A stretch of DNA of 17,179 nt from Deltaproteobacteria bacterium (GCA_003506795.1 DNYO01000346.1:1-17179), one strand, 5' to 3'; counted from the stretch's first letter, positions 1 to 8,416 are shown. The notes: generated by a model from the letters alone, not told the origin. Translations and numbers: made by a program.

Positions 1-323
1 ACAATGAACCTGGTGCCGGGCGTCTCGAGCATTTTGAGAGTGAGGCCTTCAGGCAGGGGCGCCTCGGGTAATTCAAGAATGCCGGCAAGCCTTGCCTGCC
101 ATTTCTTGCCTTCCGTTAATGGCGTTCTGTCTTTCCCTGCTCCATCAGACGTGACGCCTTCCGGAGCGCCTCGGGTATCCTGACTCTTGACGCCCTTCGG
201 TTTTTCGAGAAAAGCGTCTTCCAGTTCCGAAGACAACCCTTGCATCGACAGTACCTGACCATATCCCAAACATGTGTAAAGGAGTATACCTGTCGCAAGC
301 AGGGCCCCGGGGATATGCCTCAT
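1..323 (-). CDS. Partial exported protein of unknown function, cut by the left edge
   Basis: An open frame of 107 codons starts at ATG 323 and runs off the left edge without a stop. It begins MRHIPGALLATGILLYTCLG, a short positively charged start followed by a hydrophobic stretch, so a Sec signal peptide is likely. The Cys at residue 18 is not in a good lipobox. The mature part is hydrophilic and Pro/Gly/Glu-rich. The start overlaps the stop of the upstream lipoprotein gene by 4 nt (ATGA), and a GGGGGG tract lies 5 nt before the ATG, so translation is probably coupled. It is the last visible member of the T4SS operon and may be another envelope component. I do not recognise a family, and the C-terminus is not visible. 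Confidence 0.75.
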   Translation of the reverse strand, partial: MRHIPGALLATGILLYTCLGYGQVLSMQGLSSELEDAFLEKPKGVKSQDTRGAPEGVTSDGAGKDRTPLTEGKKWQARLAGILELPEAPLPEGLTLKMLETPGTRFI

Positions 324-1033
324 GGCTTCCCCCCTTCCCGGGCTATCGTGACAAGGGCAAACGTGGAGCTCCACGAAAGACGCAGTACGTAATGCCGTTC
401 ATCTTTGTATTTCCCTTCCTCCCTGAGCCTTGTCACCAGCTTTTTAAGCTGGGGCACCGTGTCAAACGTCCCGAGCATCTCGCATTTGAGGCCCTCCAGT
501 CTGCTTATGGCATCCATGAACGCGACAAGTTTCTGCGTTTCATTCGCAAACCCCTTTTTCGTTTGCACGAGGAGATTACATTCTTGGTCGACGCTCACGT
601 CCATGACCGACGGAAACCAGGACGGATGGAATTCGACTGGCGTGTAGACACCGGGAATGATCGCAAGCCTTCCGCCGGCGACATACCCGCCGCTGAAAGG
701 CACACGGTCGGACCCCGCCATGTTGAGATCATACGATCGACCCGGTACAACCCTTAGTTCCGTGCCGCTGACAACAAGCCTCATGTTTTCATCGCCTCCC
801 CGAGCCATAGATACGATACCCGATCCCCCCTCACGCCCGTCTGTTTCCGCGATCCTGTAAAGATAGCGTGAATAGGGCCCTGCCGCCTCGGTATCACCAA
901 GGATATTCGCCATGTCACCTGCCGTTGCCATTGATAATGGACCACCCGGGCCGTACCCGGCATTCTCAAAGCCGCTGCAGGATGCGAGCGCTGTGCCGAT
1001 GACAAGCGCCTGGAGGAGTAGTCTTAGATCCAT
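320..1033 (-). CDS. Predicted outer-membrane lipoprotein of the T4SS operon, function unknown
   Basis: This 237-residue protein starts with a signal peptide and a good lipobox (ALASC, lipidated Cys at residue 19), so it should be an envelope lipoprotein. The mature region is Gly-rich for about 60 residues (SGFENAGYGPGGPLSMATAG) and then looks like a mixed globular domain. There is a GGGGGA ribosome site about 8 nt before the ATG. The gene follows the dotG-like gene by 17 nt and overlaps the next gene by 4 nt. I-type T4SSs need the lipoproteins DotC and DotD in the outer-membrane core. DotC is encoded elsewhere in the window, so this could fill a DotD-like or accessory core role, but I see no DotD similarity and length alone does not settle it. 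Confidence 0.75.
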   Translation of the reverse strand: MDLRLLLQALVIGTALASCSGFENAGYGPGGPLSMATAGDMANILGDTEAAGPYSRYLYRIAETDGREGGSGIVSMARGGDENMRLVVSGTELRVVPGRSYDLNMAGSDRVPFSGGYVAGGRLAIIPGVYTPVEFHPSWFPSVMDVSVDQECNLLVQTKKGFANETQKLVAFMDAISRLEGLKCEMLGTFDTVPQLKKLVTRLREEGKYKDERHYVLRLSWSSTFALVTIAREGGKP

Positions 1034-1050
1034 AACTGTTTTCCCCCGGT

Positions 1051-2199
1051 CTACGGTGTGAAGTAGATCAGGACGGGCACTCCCTTCTCCATGATGAGGG
1101 TTGGGGTCTTTTTCGTTGAACTTTCCACTTTTTTCGACAGCCCCTGAAAGATCGTGTCGCCGGCAGCGAGACCACCTTCCCGCAAGCGGTCGTCACTTTT
1201 AGTCTGGCCCGTCACCGTCACGCCTCCGCTGGCGACCTCCACCGTCGTCGTATCTTTTCTCAGTGCATTGAGAAACGAGGAGACACCGGCCATGACACCA
1301 CTCGCAGCCGTACCGGCTATATCCTCGTGCTTCACCGCCGATACTATGCCGTCGGTTTCATCTATTGATGCTACATAGCCTTTCATTTGATGGTGCTTGT
1401 TATCGGGCCCGATAACGCCGGAGACCTCTACATGGAAGCGGTTGTCCGTGAAATTAGCAACCGCCTTACCCACAACCCTCCAGCCTTTCACCGGGATTTC
1501 GGTTCCGGTGGCAACAAAGACCGCATTTGTCTGTGCAGAGGTAAAGGTCCTGTCCATGACAGCCCTGTAGGGTTTGTAATAGCTGACCTTTGGTCCGTTG
1601 CTGCCGGTTGCGGCCCCTTTTTGTTCGCCACCCTCGTCGCCGGCCGTTGCCTGCGGTTTGTTGATGAAGCCGCCCGAGGTCTTTCGTATGTAGACATATT
1701 CCCATGCCTTTCTCTTTGATTCCTCATCCCCTTCCCCGCTCTTCTCGCCCCTGTCGTGCTGCACCGCCTGGTTATAAATACGCCGCTTCCCCTTGCTCAC
1801 GGGCATGGACGGGCTTAACAGATCCGGGTCGGTTTCAGCCACGATTTCGTCCAGAAGGGGATCGTTTTCCTTTTTCTTCTTCTTTGAGACGCCGACACCA
1901 CCGACGTATCCGCCTTTCTCGCTTTCTTTGAGCATCTGCTGCTCTTTCTTGATTGCATCACCGATGGTACTTTCAGTCTTCTTACTCTCTTCGACGATTT
2001 GAGACTCTTCGTCCTTCAGCCTCGCTTCCCCGGCACCCTTTTGTGAATTGCCGGACCCATTTACCTCCAGTTGCGAGATCCGCGTCTTTTTGGTTGTACT
2101 CTTCAGAAGCATACCGACCATCACCGACATTACCACCGCCAGAGCGACCACGCCCAGCGTGATCAGGATTGCGGGTCTCGAAAGTTTCCTCACGGTCAA
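1051..2199 (-). CDS. dotG: DotG/IcmE-like VirB10-family core protein
   Basis: The 382-residue protein has one N-terminal membrane segment (about residues 9-32), a charged Lys/Glu-rich linker (about 33-205, including KKKKK near 106-110), and a C-terminal domain (about 206-382). That domain resembles the VirB10-like end of Legionella DotG: an AVFVATG start, the KGWRVVGKA strand, a GVMAGVSSFL helix and the final strand with EKGVPVLIYF. DotG spans the periplasm and forms the central channel of the core complex. Legionella DotG is about 1,000 residues with many pentapeptide repeats; those repeats are absent here, making this a minimal version. The start is TTG at 2199, overlapping the previous stop (TTGA). 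A GTG at 2193 is an alternative, since the nearest ribosome-site-like tract is only GGGG. The family call is from remembered motifs. Confidence 0.8.
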   Translation of the reverse strand: MTVRKLSRPAILITLGVVALAVVMSVMVGMLLKSTTKKTRISQLEVNGSGNSQKGAGEARLKDEESQIVEESKKTESTIGDAIKKEQQMLKESEKGGYVGGVGVSKKKKKENDPLLDEIVAETDPDLLSPSMPVSKGKRRIYNQAVQHDRGEKSGEGDEESKRKAWEYVYIRKTSGGFINKPQATAGDEGGEQKGAATGSNGPKVSYYKPYRAVMDRTFTSAQTNAVFVATGTEIPVKGWRVVGKAVANFTDNRFHVEVSGVIGPDNKHHQMKGYVASIDETDGIVSAVKHEDIAGTAASGVMAGVSSFLNALRKDTTTVEVASGGVTVTGQTKSDDRLREGGLAAGDTIFQGLSKKVESSTKKTPTLIMEKGVPVLIYFTP

Positions 2200-2774
2200 A
2201 GCCCCGGCGCCACGGGCCTGACTATATAGCGCGAACCCGAAAACAGTATTGCGTTCCCGCCGCGGATCCTGGCCGATCCAACGGTTCCCCGCTTGTCATT
2301 GAAATAGATCGATATCGCTCCCTCGCCGTCAGCCTTGACCGCAACCACGACATCTCCAAGGTCAAGAGGCTCCTTTTCATGGAGGCAGTAGACCACCTTC
2401 AAATTATGGTGTGATTGCAGATATTTGTACTCGTCGCGGGATATCTCGCTCCATTTCCCGTCGACGACGGGCAAATGCTCGCTGTCAAAGACGAGGGCGA
2501 CGATTTCACTGCCGCCGTGGGGAGAGAATATCTCTATTCTTTCCGGAATCTCGTATGCGGTGCGCACCTTTTCAAGGAAAGGATCACCTCCGGGAAGAGC
2601 CTTCTTTCCTCCAGCAAGCGTCTTCATGCCCAGCAGGAGCTCCCCGAGGGCGTCCATGGCGGCTCCACCGGTCCCGAGTTCCTCTGTCGCACCTGCAGGT
2701 GGCGTCGTTATCAGGACGATCATGATTGCCATTGAAATCAATACGTGAAGAATGGTCAGACCTCCTGTTGTCAT
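2196..2774 (-). CDS. Exported protein of unknown function between virB4-like and dotG-like genes
   Basis: A 192-residue protein with a hydrophobic N-terminus (LHVLISMAIMIVLITTPPAG, roughly residues 9-28) that looks like a signal peptide, although its n-region has no Lys or Arg. The rest is a soluble periplasmic-type domain with alternating strands (IVALVFDSEHLPVV, VVVAVKADGEGAISIYF) and a closing strand that includes SRYIVRPVAP. It sits 2 nt after the VirB4-like stop and overlaps the dotG-like start by 4 nt, so it is translated in step with two core T4SS genes and is probably a periplasmic T4SS subunit. The start is uncertain: ATG 2774 lacks a ribosome site, while AGGAGG at 2761-2766 lies 7 nt before an in-frame ATT codon (2751-2753). 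I recognise no family. Confidence 0.75.
   Translation of the reverse strand: MTTGGLTILHVLISMAIMIVLITTPPAGATEELGTGGAAMDALGELLLGMKTLAGGKKALPGGDPFLEKVRTAYEIPERIEIFSPHGGSEIVALVFDSEHLPVVDGKWSEISRDEYKYLQSHHNLKVVYCLHEKEPLDLGDVVVAVKADGEGAISIYFNDKRGTVGSARIRGGNAILFSGSRYIVRPVAPGL
2761..2766 (-). promoter_or_regulatory. AGGAGG Shine-Dalgarno inside the annotated start of the exported protein gene
   Basis: Read on the minus strand, a perfect AGGAGG sits at codons 3-5 of the frame that starts at ATG 2774. Seven bases further on is an in-frame ATT. Either the real start is a rare ATT codon, or the motif is a chance match and the ATG is used through coupling to the stop 2 nt upstream. Confidence 0.4.
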
Positions 2775-2776
2775 CT

Positions 2777-5518
2777 TTATGAGAAATAGCCGTCTGAATC
2801 GATCTTTTTCATTACGACCCCGATATCAATCGATTGCCCGATACTCCCGAGAGGAAGCATGTCCGCCAGGACCTCCACAGCAACGGACTGAGCCCGCCTT
2901 TGCGATACCCCTCTTGACTTCAGCGTTGCTGCGACGGTTTCCCTCAGATAGCGTTCATCCTTGTGAGTCGTATATCTCCAGCGCGTTCGCGGGGTCTGTA
3001 CATTTACGATAACGCCCTTGCCGATATCCTCGTTGAGCGCCAGGATCTCGGCATATTTGCCGGGATAGAATTTGAGCGAGAGAAGAAGCTCCCGCTCCTG
3101 ATCCCCCAGCCCGATGGTCTTCACGAGGGTGTCTATGCCTTCCATGGTCGGGTTGTCGACGGAAACGTGGCGCGTGAAATACTTGTTCGAGGCTGCGGAA
3201 ATAAAATGTTTACCTTTTTCCGCCACGTCGAGGATGTCCTGCGTCACCAGATACGTTGCAAGCCCGAGCGTTCTTTGCTGCCTTGCATCCTTGTCGAGTA
3301 CGTCGAGGATGGGCTCGCTGTTCTTCAGATTGTGGAATTCGTCGTACACGAACAGCTTCGGTCTCTTCTGGGCGGCAAGGATCCACCCGATCGAGGCGGC
3401 ATTAAGAAAGGGGGGCATCTCGTTGGGAAGGTAGACTGCTTTGCGATATGCGAAGTCCCTGTAAAGGAGCAGAAGAAGGGCCAGGATTTCCTTTCTCTCA
3501 CTGACAAGACCCATGTGGATACAGAATATATCCCGGTCCACGGAGAAATTGGTTACCCCGTTCAAGAGTGCCGCCTGTTCTCCCTGCGCATACAGGTTAA
3601 GGACTCTGCGCATCTCTTCGGCTATCTGCCGGTCCCTGGTATTCGTATTGATGGCCGGGTCGGACGCAAGGATTCTCATGAAATCATTCAGTGTCGGAGT
3701 AGCCAGGCACTGCGCCGTCTCTGCCCGAAGAAAATCCTTCTTGTCTCCTGTCGACAGGAATTGCCCCACGTAATGGTTGCGGTACTCGATATATGTACCG
3801 TATGAGGGAGCCCCGGCCAGCAGCTCTTCCTGGTCCTCGTTCATAATCTTCACGTTCCGCACAAGGCGCGGTTCCTCCTTGAAAAGACTGTCGTACATCC
3901 TTTTGACCGCCCGTTCCAGGATGGACTGGGTCTCCTTCGCAATTCCCCTTCCATCCTCACCGAGCATCGCAGTGAAGATGGCATTCAAGGAAAGGATCTT
4001 TGAACCCGAGGGCTGTTCAAACCCCACTCTCAAGTCGAACATATTGACCCTGTTGTCGCTGTTGCCGAAGGCGACGGGGATGAAGCTGCCTCCGTAGTTT
4101 GAGACAACGGGTTCGTATGAGGAGGCCTTCGACATGTCAATGACCACAACAACAGGGTCATACGCCATGGCCCCTGCGATGATCCCGTTTGTGAGAACGG
4201 ATTTTCCACTGCCTGTCGGGCCTATGACAAGTCCCGCCCACCTGTTCTGCCTGGAACTGAATGGATTCAGGGCCGTGACACCACCATACCGGTTTCTCAG
4301 TACTATTGCCGGTTCGGTACGGTCGCCCCGGTACATCCCCCGAAGAGGAACAAACTTCAGCACATCATGGCCAAAGACAATGTGCGGATCGTAGCTTTTC
4401 GTGGGGCATCCCGGAAGCGACGCGATAAAGGCGCTTTCCTTTCTCATCCACTCGGCGAACACTCCCGCCCCATCCACCGCCCTGGTCACGGCCATGCGTA
4501 CTGCCTGGATCTTGTTCTGCAGGTCTTCAACATTCCGGTCCCAGATGAGGTAGCTGTTGAAACACTTGACCAGTTTCCAACCCTGTCTGGCCCGATCCTG
4601 CAGGAGTTCGTCGATGGCGACGATCTTTTCCCTGTTCTCCACGGCCGCGGAGGTTCTTTTTCCGCTGAAAATATTAGCCATCAGTCTTTGACGTGCCAGG
4701 TCCCGCGTGATTCTCGACAGGTCTTCGCACAGAAGGGTGGTATTCATTACCATCGGAAAATCCACGTTCTGCAGTATCCTGGACCCGCATCCCACCGGGA
4801 TGATGTTGGGGATCGTATCCATTACGAGAGTGGCAAAATAGTACCGTCCATTGGACAGATAATAGTCCCTGGAATAGAAGTCGGTATTGAACACCCGCTT
4901 TCTGAGAGGCAAAAGCATGCCGCATTCCGATATCTCCATCGATGGCGGCGGGTCTTCAGGGTTCACGATCCTGGAGATGATCCGCATCATTCCTTCGCCC
5001 GTCAGATCCCTCACCTCGTAGCCAAGGGGCACAAGCGTGTCTTTGAGCATCACCGTCACTTCACCCAACTGTCTGTCCCGGTTGAGAAAGTCGCCTTCAT
5101 CGAACCCTTTCCTTTTCTTCCCTTCGATCGACGCTTCCGCGCTCAGGGGAACCACGATTGTGCAGTACAGGGATGTGTCGACAACACCTCTGCCTGAGGT
5201 GAATTCCGCTATGTTCTCCCGGGCCATCGATTCGGATACCGGATCGCCATTGAGGCGTCTGTATCGATCAAACAGCTCATCAAGATCGCGGCTGAAGTAC
5301 GTCGTGAACTGCACGAAAACATTCTGCGCGGTGATGTTCTTGAGGAGTTCGGCACAGGTGTTGACTTCCATTTCCATGACCGACCTGTCTATCCCGTCGG
5401 CGCCGGCCTGGACGATCTCAAACCCCCTGGCCTTTTCGAAATTCTCGAGAACGAGATATTCGCTGCCGATCATACTGATCGGTATGCGCCGGTAGAACGG
5501 AGAAGATCTCCGAAACAT
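2777..5518 (-). CDS. dotO: DotO/IcmB-like VirB4-family T4SS ATPase
   Basis: A 913-residue ATPase of the VirB4/TraU/IcmB type, which energises assembly and substrate passage at the inner membrane. The N-terminal half (1-420) is the VirB4-type assembly domain. The C-terminal motor has Walker A GPTGSGKS (433-440), VVVVIDMSK after it (456-464), Walker B KLFVYDEFHN (721-730) and a downstream LVTQD sensor-like motif (757-761). Its length is close to IcmB and R64 TraU (about 1,000). The frame stays open to an upstream ATG at 5578, but the start at 5518 is preferred: AGGAGA lies 7 nt before it, and the longer version would overlap the previous gene by 47 nt. It lies 13 nt after the 498-residue gene and 2 nt before the next. 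The VirB4 family is certain; the DotO assignment rests on the surrounding Dot genes. Confidence 0.9.
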   Translation of the reverse strand: MFRRSSPFYRRIPISMIGSEYLVLENFEKARGFEIVQAGADGIDRSVMEMEVNTCAELLKNITAQNVFVQFTTYFSRDLDELFDRYRRLNGDPVSESMARENIAEFTSGRGVVDTSLYCTIVVPLSAEASIEGKKRKGFDEGDFLNRDRQLGEVTVMLKDTLVPLGYEVRDLTGEGMMRIISRIVNPEDPPPSMEISECGMLLPLRKRVFNTDFYSRDYYLSNGRYYFATLVMDTIPNIIPVGCGSRILQNVDFPMVMNTTLLCEDLSRITRDLARQRLMANIFSGKRTSAAVENREKIVAIDELLQDRARQGWKLVKCFNSYLIWDRNVEDLQNKIQAVRMAVTRAVDGAGVFAEWMRKESAFIASLPGCPTKSYDPHIVFGHDVLKFVPLRGMYRGDRTEPAIVLRNRYGGVTALNPFSSRQNRWAGLVIGPTGSGKSVLTNGIIAGAMAYDPVVVVIDMSKASSYEPVVSNYGGSFIPVAFGNSDNRVNMFDLRVGFEQPSGSKILSLNAIFTAMLGEDGRGIAKETQSILERAVKRMYDSLFKEEPRLVRNVKIMNEDQEELLAGAPSYGTYIEYRNHYVGQFLSTGDKKDFLRAETAQCLATPTLNDFMRILASDPAINTNTRDRQIAEEMRRVLNLYAQGEQAALLNGVTNFSVDRDIFCIHMGLVSERKEILALLLLLYRDFAYRKAVYLPNEMPPFLNAASIGWILAAQKRPKLFVYDEFHNLKNSEPILDVLDKDARQQRTLGLATYLVTQDILDVAEKGKHFISAASNKYFTRHVSVDNPTMEGIDTLVKTIGLGDQERELLLSLKFYPGKYAEILALNEDIGKGVIVNVQTPRTRWRYTTHKDERYLRETVAATLKSRGVSQRRAQSVAVEVLADMLPLGSIGQSIDIGVVMKKIDSDGYFS

Positions 5519-5525
5519 CAGTCCA

Positions 5526-5531
5526 TCTCCT
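5526..5531 (-). promoter_or_regulatory. Ribosome binding site that fixes the virB4-like start
   Basis: On the minus strand AGGAGA directly follows the TAG stop (5532-5534) of the upstream gene and lies 7 nt before ATG 5518. This supports the shorter 913-residue product over a 20-codon N-terminal extension. Confidence 0.75.
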
Positions 5532-7028
5532 CTAGAACCCCTCAGGCAATCCGCTGTCCTCGGCATACCGGACGACATCGGGATCTTCCGTGCCCAGCGA
5601 TTCAGTCATTGCCCGAAGGGCCAGAAGCCTGAGCCTCTGATTCTCCAGGCACAGGAGGTAATAATGAAAGCGCGCCAGGTCCTTCCATGCCATGTCCTCG
5701 TAGTTGCCGTCGATCGCTCCCGGATCAAATCCCGACAGTCCGATCCTGATGGCAGAGGCCGTCTCCAGTGACGCCCGAGCAGCTATGTAGTGCTTCACTG
5801 CAAGCTTTCTTCGCAGCAACGATGAGTTCCTTCCGGTGAGGAGAACCGTTATTTCTTTCACACTCTCTTTGTCAAGCAGCGATGCCCCGTTTTTCTCCCT
5901 GGCAACGGTTCCAAACTGTCGGCTATCTCGAAGGAGTCCATACACCTCTTTTTCAAGCCCCGCATAGAGGCGATCCGCGGCACGTTCCTTTTCTTTTTCC
6001 AGCACCGTCGCCTTATCGATGGCCGAAAGGGCCGAAGCAACCCCGTCCTTAATCTTGCGGGTCAAAGAAATGTTCGTCTGAAGAGCCAGATCGGCAAGCG
6101 TCCCGGTGGCGGCGCGGATGTGGTCCGATACCGTGCCTGCAGCTGCCTTATCCACACTTTCGATGATCTTGCCGATATCCTTATCGGAGAGAGCGGCGTT
6201 ACCTTCCAGGGTGCGAAGCTTCGCAAGCCTTGCCTTGAGATAATCTCCGCCAACGCTGCGAAATTCCCCGCTAATGGAATCTGCGATAGCAATCCCGGCG
6301 ATCCCGGCTATATTCTTGAGGCCGCCTTTCGTGTGAGCCAGGCATTCCTCGAGTATCTGCCGGGTGTTGCCATTAGTCCCGGCTCCCTGCTTCCCCTGGA
6401 TCCCATCGGCGACATCCATTTTCCCGGCAAGTACTGCCATCCGGGAAAGTAATTTTGTCGACGACGGCAAAAACTCAGCCGCCATGGCCTGGAGATCCTT
6501 CACCTGGTTCGCATATATCCCCACGGTCTGCCGGGAATTGAGGAATTCCCTCCCGTAATCAGCAAGGACCCTGCCGGCCTGTTTCTCTTCAAACCCGCCT
6601 TGCCTCAGTTCCTGACGCAAGGCGGTAAGCACGGCCCTATTCAGGCGGTTCGTGAAAGCTTCGACACTCATGCCGGACCTGGCGTAATTAAGCTGTGAAT
6701 TGAGGCCGGTGTTGACAAGATCGCCACTAATAAGCGACAGATCGGTAGCCTTCCGAAGACCTGCCTCAAGACCTTTGAAATTGCCGGGCGTGAACTCAAG
6801 GTTCAGCTTCTCCGAGAGGCAGAGTTTGAGTTCCGTGATAAGGCGGTCCTGCGTGAGATTCTTCAGCAATGCCGAGAAATAGGAATAATTCGTCACGCCG
6901 ATGACGGGTGAGCATCTGACATAACAGACACCCTGACGGGGAATGAAGACAGCGCACAAGATGATGCCCCCGAACGCGACAAAAGACGCGAGAAGCAATG
7001 CTAGCTTATTGGCGCGGATCCGGTTCAT
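5532..7028 (-). CDS. Large exported helical protein, first-described member of a three-gene family (498 aa)
   Basis: A 498-residue protein with a membrane or signal segment at about 8-30 (LALLLASFVAFGGIILCAVF), then Cys-containing VCYVRCSP (34-41), then a long, mostly helical Ala/Leu-rich body. Its last 110 residues match the C-terminal parts of the next two upstream genes: VKEITVLLTG (390-399), FDPGAIDG (434-441), KDLARFHYY (449-457), and the helix around LRLLALRAM. Only the C-terminal module is shared; the 350-residue middle is unique. Its position right before virB4-like and the exported helical character suggest a VirB5/TrbJ-like surface or periplasmic T4SS subunit, but this is inference and no named family is recognised. 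The start is ATG 7028, 3 nt after the previous stop, with AGGGGGA upstream. Confidence 0.8.
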   Translation of the reverse strand: MNRIRANKLALLLASFVAFGGIILCAVFIPRQGVCYVRCSPVIGVTNYSYFSALLKNLTQDRLITELKLCLSEKLNLEFTPGNFKGLEAGLRKATDLSLISGDLVNTGLNSQLNYARSGMSVEAFTNRLNRAVLTALRQELRQGGFEEKQAGRVLADYGREFLNSRQTVGIYANQVKDLQAMAAEFLPSSTKLLSRMAVLAGKMDVADGIQGKQGAGTNGNTRQILEECLAHTKGGLKNIAGIAGIAIADSISGEFRSVGGDYLKARLAKLRTLEGNAALSDKDIGKIIESVDKAAAGTVSDHIRAATGTLADLALQTNISLTRKIKDGVASALSAIDKATVLEKEKERAADRLYAGLEKEVYGLLRDSRQFGTVAREKNGASLLDKESVKEITVLLTGRNSSLLRRKLAVKHYIAARASLETASAIRIGLSGFDPGAIDGNYEDMAWKDLARFHYYLLCLENQRLRLLALRAMTESLGTEDPDVVRYAEDSGLPEGF

Positions 7029-7031
7029 TTT

Positions 7032-7658
7032 CTATCGGTCCCCCTCAAGCGCATCCATCATTTTCAAAAGGGATAGCAGCCTGAGTTCCTGTGCCTGGAT
7101 CAGGCCCCGAATACGGGCAAGCTTTGCGGCATCTTTCTGCGCCTGGCACCTGGAGGAAAAGTCGAAGGCCGTGGGCGCAAAATTCTCCAGCGCCCTGTCC
7201 ACCCGGGAGGCCCTAAAGAAGGCTTTTTTTCCTGCGGCATAGGTCATCAGGGCCGTCCCGGTTTTCATTACCCGCATCTTCGCGCCGGCCAGCTCTCTGA
7301 CACCCGAGTTCTTGAGATTAATACGGCCGGCAGCTTTCTCGATCTTTCTCAAAACATCCGAAACCGCCACTTCATCGGAGGTTCTCAAGATATCCGACAG
7401 TTCAGAAGCCTGACGGAAAACGCCTTTTGCGATTTTACGCTTCAGCAGGATGTTGCTGCGTTCCTGGAGGTAGACGCAGTATGGATCCTTGAACGATGCA
7501 GCCCATTGCTGCGCCATCTGGGCCACCGTCGTGTCAGTGGCGACGGGACATGGTGGAATAACCCCGAAGGAATTGCGGACAAGGCCGATCATCAGGGTTG
7601 CCGAGGCAAGAACGACAATGACGAAAGCCTTTGAACGTGCGCGAAAACCGTGATCCAT
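7032..7658 (-). CDS. Exported helical protein, three-gene family member (208 aa)
   Basis: A 208-residue protein with an N-terminal signal or membrane segment (about residues 11-28) and a likely processed N-terminus near NSFGVIPPC. The body is almost all helix. Its C-terminus aligns without gaps to the 251-residue upstream neighbour: KDAAKLA (175-181), then QAQELRLL (188-195), ending MMDALEG (200-206), against KDLAKLA, QSEILAV and MRRALEG. The FDP motif of its two relatives is degenerate here (FAPTAFDF, 160-167). It starts 2 nt after the previous stop, with GGAGGGCAGGTAG upstream. Function is unknown; with its neighbours it may form a hetero-oligomeric T4SS component. Confidence 0.8.
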   Translation of the reverse strand: MDHGFRARSKAFVIVVLASATLMIGLVRNSFGVIPPCPVATDTTVAQMAQQWAASFKDPYCVYLQERSNILLKRKIAKGVFRQASELSDILRTSDEVAVSDVLRKIEKAAGRINLKNSGVRELAGAKMRVMKTGTALMTYAAGKKAFFRASRVDRALENFAPTAFDFSSRCQAQKDAAKLARIRGLIQAQELRLLSLLKMMDALEGDR

Positions 7659-7660
7659 CG

Positions 7661-8416
7661 CTACCTGCCCTCCAGGGCGCGGCGCATCTCACCCTGGGAC
7701 ATAACGGCAAGGATCTCCGATTGGAGCATGGTGTTGTAATAGGCAAGCTTCGCCAGATCCTTGACGGCTTGATCAGATTTGGCGCCGTCGATGTAAGCCG
7801 GATCAAATGAAGACAGTTCTGTACGGAATTTGTCCGCCATGAATATTCCCTCCGCAGCCTTCTCATAGGCTGCAACGGATGCCTGGTTGAAAGTATCGCG
7901 AAGCTTCACTGCCGCATACTCGGCAGTCGTGAAATGCTTCATCTTATCGGCACCTCCACCGGGAGGCCCGGCCAGCAAGATGGACACCTCGCGGACCTTC
8001 TTCTGGAATTCCCTGAAGTCGGAATTGACCGATGGGATGGTTACCGGCGTCCTGCTCTTCGCGGCCTCGGCAAAATACTTGCCGTCGGCCTTCGAGAAGG
8101 CCCCCGTATTGTTCTTCATATATTGCGATATCATCCGGTCCGTGTACGAGGACATGTTGTACTTGACGAAAGACACGGCCTTTGTGTTGATCATTCCCGG
8201 CTCCAGTTTGATCTTTACTTCCTCGTTCCATACCGATTTGATCTTGTCGGTGATTGCCTGAGTGACCGTCTTCTGGACCATGCTCATAAGAGCGGGAAAA
8301 TTAACAACCTGCACCGCGGTGCCGTAGGCGCTGGAGGCAAGAACAAAGAAGATTGCCACGGCGGTAATTATCTTCCCGGCTTTCTTGCCAAGAAAAGCTT
8401 TTATTCTGTCTTTCAT
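7661..8416 (-). CDS. Exported helical protein, three-gene family member and start of the left operon (251 aa)
   Basis: A 251-residue protein with a clear Sec signal peptide (Lys-rich start MKDRIKAFLGKKAGK, hydrophobic core ITAVAIFFVLASSA, cleavage near residues 31-33). It has a helical C-terminus with VREVSILLAG (141-150), a Gly/Pro loop, SFDPAYIDG (203-211) and KDLAKLAYYN (219-228). These match the C-terminus of the 498-residue gene with identical 15-residue spacing between the last two motifs. GGGGG lies upstream of ATG 8416. It is the first gene after a 325-nt gap, so a promoter for the left half of the T4SS cluster should lie just upstream or further back; I do not see a convincing one. 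A VirB5-like role is a guess from export, helicity and position near virB4. Confidence 0.8.
   Translation of the reverse strand: MKDRIKAFLGKKAGKIITAVAIFFVLASSAYGTAVQVVNFPALMSMVQKTVTQAITDKIKSVWNEEVKIKLEPGMINTKAVSFVKYNMSSYTDRMISQYMKNNTGAFSKADGKYFAEAAKSRTPVTIPSVNSDFREFQKKVREVSILLAGPPGGGADKMKHFTTAEYAAVKLRDTFNQASVAAYEKAAEGIFMADKFRTELSSFDPAYIDGAKSDQAVKDLAKLAYYNTMLQSEILAVMSQGEMRRALEGR

Noticed and set aside
116..298. 60-codon minus-strand frame at the left end
   Set aside because: It overlaps in another frame the exported partial gene starting at 323, which has a signal peptide, ribosome site and coupled start.
2963..3805. 280-codon open frame on the plus strand
   Set aside because: It lies wholly antisense to the virB4-like gene, shows no domain or membrane pattern, and reflects the high GC of third positions in the real gene.
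4367..5197. 276-codon open frame on the plus strand
   Set aside because: Also antisense to the virB4-like gene, His- and Arg-rich with no family pattern; a shadow frame.
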